Of a stretch of DNA of 41,037 nt, positions 1 through 7,573 are shown one piece after another. Under the pieces are notes generated by a model. The model was not told the DNA's origin. It did no database searches and saw only the letters and a list, made by a program, of their open reading frames with translations. Positions within the stretch are counted from its first letter, which is position 1. Each line of letters opens with the position of its first letter. Source of the DNA: an uncultured Bacteroidales bacterium (lineage in GTDB: Bacteria; Bacteroidota; Bacteroidia; Bacteroidales; Muribaculaceae); assembly GCA_902796035.1 (NCBI GenBank), contig CADBNR010000037.1, positions 1 to 41,037 of the forward strand. The letters are read 5' to 3'. The position numbers and the translations under genes are program-made.

Positions 1-247
1 ATCGCAGCCCGACCAACACCCATCTCCGTATACGCCATTCTTAGCCATTCTCCCTAAGTGCGTTTGAGGCCATTAACTGAATATCCCTAAGTATCGTAGA
101 ATAACCTTAAAGTTACTGAAAATCAGTGTCTTGACCAAATTTTTAGTGTTAAATTTTCATGCTAAACATCAGATTTTTAACGGATTAAACACTTGACTCC
201 TCGGAGCCGTTAACAAATTCTCAAAAAATAACCGAAGTATTGATGAA
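1..247. other. Intergenic leader upstream of GH51 gene
   Basis: No reading frame with protein-like composition is visible here. The last 130 bases are A/T-rich and precede the GH51 start codon, so they probably hold its promoter and 5' leader, though I see no good TAnnTTTG box. A stem-loop at 177-213 is listed separately. Confidence 0.5.
177..213 (+). promoter_or_regulatory. Stem-loop in GH51 leader
   Basis: The arms TTAACGG (177-183) and CCGTTAA (207-213) are perfect reverse complements. A second short pair, CTCC (197-200) with GGAG (203-206), lies just inside the right arm. The structure ends 35 bases before the GH51 start. It could be a leader hairpin or a dyad operator; there is no U-run, so it is not a typical terminator. 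Confidence 0.35.
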
Positions 248-2218
248 ATGAAAAAGGCAATATTTTTATCAGCAATGACAATCGCTGTGGCAAATGCCAC
301 GGCGATTGCCGACAATACAGTTGTGTTGCAGGCCGACAAGCCCGGTGCCAGGGTACAGCCCACCATGTATGGCATCTTCTTCGAAGACATCAACTATGCG
401 GCGGATGGAGGACTCTATGCCGAGATGGTAAAGAACCGGTCTTTCGAATTTCCGTACGCTCTGACCGGTTGGACGCCGTTCGGCACTGTCGAGGTCAAGG
501 ATGAAGGCGGTCCGTTCGAACGCAATCCGCATTACGTGCGCCTCATGCCATCGGGGCATAACGACAAGCATTCCGGCCTTGAGAACCAGGGTTTCTTCGG
601 CGTCACATTCAAAAAGGATTCGGTCTATAAATTCTCCATATATATGCGCGCGCCGCAAGGCGCTGGAAAAGTCCGTGTGGAGCTTTGCAATCCGGCGTCA
701 ATGGACAACAGTATGGTGTATGCCTCGCATACATTCGATGTGGACAGTCCGGACTGGATCAAATATACGGCGGAACTGAAGCCGACCAAGGGTTGTGACA
801 AAGGGGTGCTTCGGCTGTTCCTGGTGCATCCTGACAAGCCGATAGATGTGGAGCATGTGTCTATGTTCCCGGCCAATACGTGGAAAGGACGCGAGGGCGG
901 CCTTCGTCGGGATCTTGCGCAGGCGTTGGCCGACCTGAAGCCCGGTATTTTCCGTTTCCCCGGCGGATGTATTGTCGAAGGCACAGAGGTTCCTGACCGC
1001 TATCAGTGGAAAAACACCGTCGGGCCTGTCGAGAATAGACCAACCAATCTGAACCGTTGGCTCTACACATTCCCCAACCGCCTGGCTTCTGACTATTATC
1101 AGTCCGGAGGTCTGGGATTCTACGAGTATTTCCAGTTGTCGGAAGATATAGGTGCCGAGCCGCTGCCCGTGCTGAACGTGGGCCTCGTCTGCCAGTATCA
1201 GAACTGGCATCAGGATCAGACCATTCCACTGGATTCGCTGCAACCATACATCGACGACGCTCTGGATCTGATAGAGTTCGCCAACGGCAGCACGGATACC
1301 AAATGGGGCAAGCTCCGTGCCGACATGGGACACCCTGCGCCATTCAATCTTAAGTTTATGGCCATCGGCAACGAGCAGTGGGGACCGGAATATGTGGCCC
1401 GTCTTGAACCGTTCCTGAAAGTGCTGAAGGAGAAGCATCCGGAAATCAAGATAATCGGTTCGTCGGGTCCCGACTCCGAGGGTGATAAATTCGATTATCT
1501 GTGGCCTGAGATGCGCAGACTCAAGGCTGACCTGGTTGACGAGCATTTCTATCGTCCCGGCGAATGGTTCCTGTCGCAAGGCACACGTTATGACAAATAT
1601 CCGCGCAAAGGCACCAAGGTGTTTGCCGGAGAATATGCCTGTCATATCAAGGGAAAGAAGTACAACCACTTCTATCCTGCCCTGCTGGAAGGCGCGTTCA
1701 TGACGGGTCTTGAGCGCAATGCGGATGTAGTAGAGATGGCCACATACGCACCTCTGTTCGCACATGTCGAGGGATGGCAATGGCGTCCCGACATGATATG
1801 GTTCGACAACAGCCGCAGCATGAAGACGGCAAGCTATTATGTCCAGCAGATGTATAGCCTTAACCGTGGAGACCGCGTGCTTCCTCTGACCATGGACAAA
1901 AAGCCTGTGGCCGGTCTGGAAGGACAGAACGGACTATTCGCATCCGCCGTATCGGAAGGGAATGACATCATCGTCAAGGTTGCCAACACTGGCGAAACGG
2001 CCCAACCTTTCACCATTGACTTCAAGGGAATCAAGGCTAAAGCTCCACTTACCGGTCTCTCTGTGACCCGTCTTACAGCTCCCGATGATGCAGAGAATAC
2101 CCTTGACAATCCTGACACGGTTAAGCCTATGACCACGAAGGAATCCATAAACGTGACGGCAAACTGGAGCACAACCCTCCCGGCGCGTTCCATGACGGTT
2201 TTCCGCTTCACCCGCTAA
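248..2218 (+). CDS. Secreted GH51 alpha-L-arabinofuranosidase
   Basis: This 656-residue protein should release terminal alpha-L-arabinofuranose from arabinan or arabinoxylan with retention of configuration. Residues 1-21 form a signal peptide (MKKAIFLSAM, then an Ala-rich stretch), so it acts in the periplasm or outside. After the early GIFFEDINYA motif, residues about 75-205 look like a CBM4/9-type beta-sandwich, and the (beta/alpha)8 domain follows. The likely acid/base is Glu376 in IGNEQWG and the likely nucleophile is Glu462 in FAGEYACH, both typical of GH51. A C-terminal beta-domain ends in SMTVFRFTR. Length fits the large secreted Bacteroidetes members. The gene stands alone on the plus strand with no SusC/SusD pair or regulator beside it. 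The family call is strong; the natural substrate is inferred. Confidence 0.93.
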   Translation: MKKAIFLSAMTIAVANATAIADNTVVLQADKPGARVQPTMYGIFFEDINYAADGGLYAEMVKNRSFEFPYALTGWTPFGTVEVKDEGGPFERNPHYVRLMPSGHNDKHSGLENQGFFGVTFKKDSVYKFSIYMRAPQGAGKVRVELCNPASMDNSMVYASHTFDVDSPDWIKYTAELKPTKGCDKGVLRLFLVHPDKPIDVEHVSMFPANTWKGREGGLRRDLAQALADLKPGIFRFPGGCIVEGTEVPDRYQWKNTVGPVENRPTNLNRWLYTFPNRLASDYYQSGGLGFYEYFQLSEDIGAEPLPVLNVGLVCQYQNWHQDQTIPLDSLQPYIDDALDLIEFANGSTDTKWGKLRADMGHPAPFNLKFMAIGNEQWGPEYVARLEPFLKVLKEKHPEIKIIGSSGPDSEGDKFDYLWPEMRRLKADLVDEHFYRPGEWFLSQGTRYDKYPRKGTKVFAGEYACHIKGKKYNHFYPALLEGAFMTGLERNADVVEMATYAPLFAHVEGWQWRPDMIWFDNSRSMKTASYYVQQMYSLNRGDRVLPLTMDKKPVAGLEGQNGLFASAVSEGNDIIVKVANTGETAQPFTIDFKGIKAKAPLTGLSVTRLTAPDDAENTLDNPDTVKPMTTKESINVTANWSTTLPARSMTVFRFTR

Positions 2219-2237
2219 TCCCACTAACTTTTATGTC

Positions 2238-2273
2238 AAAAGCCCATCCCGCTTCTCGGCGAGGTGGGCTTTC
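2238..2273. terminator. Bidirectional terminator between GH51 and fbp
   Basis: AAAGCCCA (from 2239) pairs with TGGGCTTT (2265-2272), and the stem extends inward through TCCCGC/GCGAGG with one mismatch and a small loop. A-rich and T-rich flanks on either side suit termination in both directions. It lies between the convergent GH51 and fbp genes. Confidence 0.8.
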
Positions 2274-2298
2274 TTATTACATTTGAATCTGTAAAATG

Positions 2299-4281
2299 CT
2301 ACTTGTGTTCTTTCAGGAGTCCGTGACGGTACGAGTACAACAGTTCACGCAACTCATCAGCTTGCGCCTTTAATTCCTTTCCCTTATCGGTGTCCTTGAC
2401 GTACAGGCGCTGAGTGCTGAGTTCGACAAGGGTTGTGGAGGATATGATGTCGGATCCCTTGCGAATCGCCTCTTCAGGTGATGAGAATGGCTCATGTTGC
2501 ACCAGGTCGAATCCGCGGCTGTGAAACACCAATGTGTATCCCGCTATGCCTGTTGTGCTTCGGTAGGCCTTTGACAAGCCTCCGTCTATCACCATAAGTT
2601 TGCCGTTTGCTTTGATGGGATTCTCTCCGTCTATGGCACGGACAGGCACATGACCGTTAACGATGTGTCGATGCTTTCCGGTTACGCCAAACGCATCTAA
2701 AATCATATCGCATGTCGCTTCGTCGTTGCGATACTGATAATACCATCCCTTGCGCTCCTTATGAGATTCGGGATCCTTGATCAGATAGCGTTCGAATGTG
2801 GCCATCTTCGACTTGTCGAACAACGGTGAGTCGGGACCGCACCATACGTATGTGTAGTAGTCTACGGCATATTCGCGTGCTCGTTCCGGAATGTCGGTAT
2901 TGAAAGCCTCACGCATCAGCATTCCGATGTTGTGCATCAGTTCCTTGCCTGCGAATTTTCTGTCACCTATAAGCACCTGTTTCAGCGAACCGTCTTCGTT
3001 CAACGGCACCGAGGCATGATACATCAGGTTGGAGTTGCAGATGTTATAGAGGCATCCGTGTGAAAGCAATATGTCGATATGTCTCCGTAGCTTGTCGCTG
3101 ACAAAGAACGAATGCTGCAACTTGTCCATCAATTCTTCTTCCTCATCCGACAAAGCGTATGGATCCTCTCTGTTGACAGTAGGGAAATTAGTGTCCTCGA
3201 TATGGTACCGTTTGCCGTCTACTTCGACAGTTTGGTTATCGTAGTCGATGGTATGCAGAAGCCGGCGGTCTGTCATGCCCCATTCCGGATATTTGGCCAC
3301 CAGCTGGCCCTCAAGCTTGAATTGGATAACCGTGATGGCCTTGTGCATCTTGGCGATCAGATTCTTGTGCTTCTCGGAAAAATCGCTTTCGTCCACCATG
3401 CAAGGCATGAACAGCTCGCAGCGGTCGTCGGCGTAAGTTTCAAGAGCGAACGATGCCAGAGGCACCAGATTGATACCGTATCCATCTTCAAGTGTAGTCA
3501 GATTGTCGTAACGCAACGAAATTCTGAGCACGTTGGCTATGCAGGCCTTGTTGCCGGCGGATGCGCCCATCCACAGTGCATCGTGGTTGCCCCACTGCAT
3601 GTCGAAATTCTGATAAGTGTTCAGCTTATCCAGAATCTGATGCGCGCCCTGTCCACGGTCGAATATGTCGCCGAGAATGTGTAGCTGGTCTATCGACAGT
3701 TTCTGAATGACATTGCATATCGCCGTAATGAAATCCTCGGCCTGTCCTGTCGAGATAATTGTCTCGATGATGCGCGCGTAGTAATGCTGCTTGTTTGCCG
3801 TGGAAGGAGCCTCATGAAGCAACTCCTCGATGATGTATGCGAATTCACGCGGCAGGCTCTTGCGCACCTTTGACCTTGTATATTTCGATGAAACCAGTTG
3901 CAGTACCTTGACAAGCTGATGCAACGTGATCTCATAGAAATTGGTCATATCCTTGCCCGAAGAATGGATGTACGCTAACTTCTGTTCCGGATAGTATATC
4001 AGCGAGCAAAGCTGTCTGATTTCGTCCTGACTCATTATTGTCCCGAACAGGTCGTTTACCTTTCGCTTGATATTGCCTGACCCATTCTTCAGCAGATGAT
4101 TGAATGCGTCATACTCCCCGTGCAGGTCGGCCACGAAATGCTCTGTACCTTTCGGCAGGTTCAGTATCGCTTCGAGATTGATTATCTCGGTAGCGGCCGA
4201 AGATACGGTGCCGAAGGTCTGCGACAGCAGTTCCAGCACCCGACGATCTGCCCGGATTGTCTTTATTTCGTCAGCTCCCAT
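2299..4281 (-). CDS. fbp: Class III fructose-1,6-bisphosphatase
   Basis: This 660-residue cytoplasmic enzyme hydrolyses fructose 1,6-bisphosphate to fructose 6-phosphate in gluconeogenesis. It belongs to the class III (FBPase_2, metallophosphatase-like) type common in Bacteroidetes and Firmicutes and is unrelated to class I Fbp. The metal-binding motifs are visible in order: VADLHGEYDAF near residue 51, ILGDIFDRGQGAHQIL near 204, WGNHDALWMGASAG near 230, and NGHVPVRAIDGENPIK near 545. Length matches the family (about 640-670). The start at 4281 gives a normal N-terminus, MGADEIKTIRADRRVL. It lies 40 bases downstream of the S41 protease gene on the same strand, so it may be cotranscribed with it, though no functional link is obvious. 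It ends at a shared hairpin terminator. Confidence 0.95.
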   Translation of the reverse strand: MGADEIKTIRADRRVLELLSQTFGTVSSAATEIINLEAILNLPKGTEHFVADLHGEYDAFNHLLKNGSGNIKRKVNDLFGTIMSQDEIRQLCSLIYYPEQKLAYIHSSGKDMTNFYEITLHQLVKVLQLVSSKYTRSKVRKSLPREFAYIIEELLHEAPSTANKQHYYARIIETIISTGQAEDFITAICNVIQKLSIDQLHILGDIFDRGQGAHQILDKLNTYQNFDMQWGNHDALWMGASAGNKACIANVLRISLRYDNLTTLEDGYGINLVPLASFALETYADDRCELFMPCMVDESDFSEKHKNLIAKMHKAITVIQFKLEGQLVAKYPEWGMTDRRLLHTIDYDNQTVEVDGKRYHIEDTNFPTVNREDPYALSDEEEELMDKLQHSFFVSDKLRRHIDILLSHGCLYNICNSNLMYHASVPLNEDGSLKQVLIGDRKFAGKELMHNIGMLMREAFNTDIPERAREYAVDYYTYVWCGPDSPLFDKSKMATFERYLIKDPESHKERKGWYYQYRNDEATCDMILDAFGVTGKHRHIVNGHVPVRAIDGENPIKANGKLMVIDGGLSKAYRSTTGIAGYTLVFHSRGFDLVQHEPFSSPEEAIRKGSDIISSTTLVELSTQRLYVKDTDKGKELKAQADELRELLYSYRHGLLKEHK

Positions 4282-4321
4282 TTCAATGGTTAAATGTCAT
4301 TTCAGCCTAAAGACTTAAACG

Positions 4322-7300
4322 TTACTTGTCAAGCTTCTCAAGCAGATGGCGTACGGCGCCTTCCAGCTGCGCGTCGTGTCCGCGCTCCACATCGCCGGGA
4401 TTGTTGTAAATGATTACCTCGGGGTTAAGTTGCTTGTTTTCCAGCGGCTTGCCGTTAATATCCAACGATGTTACCTGAGGAATGCCGAATACTATGGACG
4501 GATCTATCTGAGTTTCCCACCATACTGCCGTCATGGTGCCGGGAATGGGAGCGCCGACGATGTCGCCTATTTTTAATGTCTGATAAGTGTAAGGCGTGCC
4601 GTGGGCATCCGAATAATTGGATTCATTCACCAGCATTACCGACGGTTTGGTCCATTGTGAGAAGGGATCGGAGCCTACGTATTGGCCGCGCGGGGAATAG
4701 TCTACATATTTCTTGCCGCTCAGCAGCAGCGCCACGTCGTTGTGGAGCCAGCCGCCGCCGTTCCAGCGAGTGTCTACCACTACTGCTTCACGGTTACGGT
4801 ATTTGCCCAACAATTTGCTGTAGACGTTGCTGAACGACTCGGAATCCATACCCTCGATGTGAACGTATCCGATACGACCTCCGGATACTGAATCCACGAT
4901 GTGTTCGTTACGTTCCACCCAGCGCTCGTACTGCAGGTCGCGGATATAATCCACCGGCTTAACCATGATTGTGTCGCTCTTGCCGTTTACGCGCTTCATG
5001 GCGAGCATAACGTTGCGGTCTTCCTTACCCTCGAGCAACGGAAAATAATCGGCTCCAGGTTCGATCGTCACGCCGTCGATGGCCGTGATGATGTCACCGG
5101 GCTTCACATTGTATTTCTTTGCCGATAACGGGCCACGTTTCAGCACCTCGTTTATCTTGAGTCCTGCACCATCGTAATTATCATCGAAATATGCGCCGAG
5201 ATTGCCTGTGTCCCACTTCGCACCCGACGGACGGTAGGAACCGCCGGTATGACTGGCGTTCAGCTCGCCGAGAATTTCGCTCAGAAGGTCGGCGAAGTCA
5301 TAATTGTTGTCGATATGCGGCAGGAAACGCGCATACGCATCGCCGTATTTCTTCCAGTCGACGCCATGCAGATTCTTGTCGTAAAATTTGTCGTTAACCT
5401 GGCTGAGCATGTGACGATAGATATATTCGCGTTCCTTGGAGGGTGTGTTGTTATAGGGAGCCTCGAATTCTATTTCCTCTTTCGAGCCATCGCTGAGTTT
5501 TACCAGATACATTCCCTTGCGGGATACCATAAGCAACTTTTCTCCTTTCTTATCGGCCTCTATGCCTCCTGAAACGGAAGGTACCAATATCTTGGTCTCG
5601 CCTTCCCGCACATCGCGTTCCATCAGATTGGTCTTGCCGTCGGCATTGCGCATGGTATAATAGAGTTTGGAACCGTCGTCCGAAAGCCAATAGTCGCCCA
5701 AAGCTCCGGACAGTCCTGTCAGTCGCTTGGTTCGGTATGCGCGGTTTTCAAGATCGAATTCCAAAGGCTTGACGCCATCCTTGTCCTTCTTGTCTTTTTT
5801 ATCCTTCTTCCCTTTCTTGTCTTTGGAATCGGCGTCATCCTTCTTCTCTTTCTCCTGGTCCTTGTCGAGTTCCGCTTCCTCCTCGGTGCGGTTAAACTCG
5901 TCCCAGGCATCGCCGTTGAGCATCATGATTACAACGTCCGACTGATTGCCCCAGCTTCCGTGGCTCTTCATACCGTAGCGGCCTGTCTCGTAGCAGATGG
6001 CACGACCCTTCATGGCCCAGCGCGAGTTGGCGTCGCTGTAACCGCTCTCGGTAAGATCAACTACCTCTGTCCCATCTTCTTTCACAAGAGCCACATCCGT
6101 ATTGTTCCAGCCTCCGATGCCGATATAGCTGGTAAGAAGCCAATTGCTGTCAGGTGACCATGAAAACTCTACATCACCGTCGCTGTAACTGTAATTATAC
6201 TTACGATCCAGGGCTGTATGCACGGCTTTGCTCTTGGAGTCGATCACTCGGATCTCTTGACGATCTTCGAGGAATGCTATCTTTTTACCGTCCGGGCTAT
6301 ATGCAGGCTGCTGGGCAGGCTTGCCGTTGGCGGGTGCGTAAAGCAGAGACTCACTTACTTTCTTGGAATATGCGAATCCTTTGGAAGCGGGATCCTCATT
6401 AGTGGCTATATAAAGTTTCCATTGACCGTCGCGCTCGCCGTCGTAAACCAGCGACTTGCCGTCGGGACTCCAGCTGACATATCGCTCCTGTCCCGGAGTG
6501 TCGGTTATCTGGCGCGTTGTCTTGTATTTTACCGATGTGACGTAAACATCACCACGTACCACGAATGCAACCTCCTCGCCATCAGGGGACAGAGTACCGT
6601 ATGTGGCGCCGGAAGTCAGAAGACGCTTCTGATGATCCGCGTTATAATCGTCGCTGATGATTTGAACATTTACTTTCCGAGGCTCCGCACCTGGAACAAG
6701 CGTATAGAGCTCGCCGTTCCAGCTGAAAGCCATTGTGCCGTTGTCGGCGACAGACAACGAACGTACGGGATGTTCGGCGAACCGTGTGAGCTGTGTCTTG
6801 CCCGAACCGTCACACTTCATGCTCCATACGTTGAGTGTGCCGTCCTGCTCGCTGACATAGACTATGTCACCGTTTGCAGTCCAATTAGGATTCTTGTCGT
6901 GGCCGTTGAAATCGGTGAGCTTGGTGTATTTCTCCCCATCCTTGATCCATATATCGTTGGTGCCAGACGAACGCTCATGTTTGCGGAAATCATTCTCATA
7001 GCCTTTCTTGTCTTCGTACACCATTTTGCCGTTACGGTCGAAATCGGCGGCCATGGCATTGATGTTGGCATAAAGCTTCGGACGCCCCGGATGCTTTGCA
7101 TTTACGGTGTACAGCTGGTTGACGGCCGGATTTATCACGGTGACGGGCGAACCGATCTGGCGTGAGGAGAAGAGTAATGTGCTGTCGTTCATCCAGGCTC
7201 TCAGCGATTCGGAGGCACTTGCCGTAGTGATGCGTCGGGAAGTACCGCCCTCGGCCGGAATGACATATATGTCGTAACCGCCGGTGGTGCGGGTGCTTTG

Positions 7301-7546
7301 GAATGCTATCTCCTTGCCATCGGGACTCCACATCGGATTGGTGTCGTATGCCTGGTTGGTAGTAAGCTGAACTGCCCGGCCACCGGTAACAGGCACAACG
7401 AAAATATCGCCCTTGTAGGTAAACGCTATCTGTTTGCCGTCAGGAGATATTGACGAATTTCTTAACCATAAGGGAGAATCGGCTGCGCTGACTGCGCCGG
7501 CAAAGGCTGTCAATCCAAGCCCGATAAGCAACATCCGTACGTTCAT
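4322..7546 (-). CDS. Tricorn-like S41 peptidase with PDZ domain
   Basis: This 1074-residue protein is a tricorn-type serine protease expected to degrade peptides in the periplasm. Residues 1-21 are a signal peptide (MNVRMLLIGLGLTAF). Residues about 25-560 contain repeated PD40/TolB-type propeller motifs such as SPDGKQIAF and SPDGKKIAF. A Lys/Asp/Glu-rich linker lies at about 560-600. The tricorn core domain follows, then a PDZ domain near residues 790-860 (KPGDIITAIDGV). The S41 catalytic domain has VVDTRWNGGGWLHND and the nucleophile region NESNYSDAHGTPY, where the Ser before Asp-Ala-His is the likely nucleophile. Length matches tricorn homologues (about 1050-1090). It sits 27 bases after the TonB-dependent receptor and before fbp, so peptide uptake followed by degradation is a reasonable inference. 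Confidence 0.92.
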   Translation of the reverse strand: MNVRMLLIGLGLTAFAGAVSAADSPLWLRNSSISPDGKQIAFTYKGDIFVVPVTGGRAVQLTTNQAYDTNPMWSPDGKEIAFQSTRTTGGYDIYVIPAEGGTSRRITTASASESLRAWMNDSTLLFSSRQIGSPVTVINPAVNQLYTVNAKHPGRPKLYANINAMAADFDRNGKMVYEDKKGYENDFRKHERSSGTNDIWIKDGEKYTKLTDFNGHDKNPNWTANGDIVYVSEQDGTLNVWSMKCDGSGKTQLTRFAEHPVRSLSVADNGTMAFSWNGELYTLVPGAEPRKVNVQIISDDYNADHQKRLLTSGATYGTLSPDGEEVAFVVRGDVYVTSVKYKTTRQITDTPGQERYVSWSPDGKSLVYDGERDGQWKLYIATNEDPASKGFAYSKKVSESLLYAPANGKPAQQPAYSPDGKKIAFLEDRQEIRVIDSKSKAVHTALDRKYNYSYSDGDVEFSWSPDSNWLLTSYIGIGGWNNTDVALVKEDGTEVVDLTESGYSDANSRWAMKGRAICYETGRYGMKSHGSWGNQSDVVIMMLNGDAWDEFNRTEEEAELDKDQEKEKKDDADSKDKKGKKDKKDKKDKDGVKPLEFDLENRAYRTKRLTGLSGALGDYWLSDDGSKLYYTMRNADGKTNLMERDVREGETKILVPSVSGGIEADKKGEKLLMVSRKGMYLVKLSDGSKEEIEFEAPYNNTPSKEREYIYRHMLSQVNDKFYDKNLHGVDWKKYGDAYARFLPHIDNNYDFADLLSEILGELNASHTGGSYRPSGAKWDTGNLGAYFDDNYDGAGLKINEVLKRGPLSAKKYNVKPGDIITAIDGVTIEPGADYFPLLEGKEDRNVMLAMKRVNGKSDTIMVKPVDYIRDLQYERWVERNEHIVDSVSGGRIGYVHIEGMDSESFSNVYSKLLGKYRNREAVVVDTRWNGGGWLHNDVALLLSGKKYVDYSPRGQYVGSDPFSQWTKPSVMLVNESNYSDAHGTPYTYQTLKIGDIVGAPIPGTMTAVWWETQIDPSIVFGIPQVTSLDINGKPLENKQLNPEVIIYNNPGDVERGHDAQLEGAVRHLLEKLDK

Positions 7547-7573
7547 GATATAGTAGTGTTTGAATTGTCAATA

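Noticed and set aside
698-1780. A 360-codon minus-strand frame opposite the GH51 gene
   Set aside because: The plus-strand gene has catalytic motifs throughout; the antisense frame has none.
248-2218. GH51 gene as part of a polysaccharide utilisation locus
   Set aside because: No SusC/SusD pair, hybrid two-component or ECF regulator lies next to it within the window; the TonB receptor at 7574-9964 is not SusC-like and is on the other strand.
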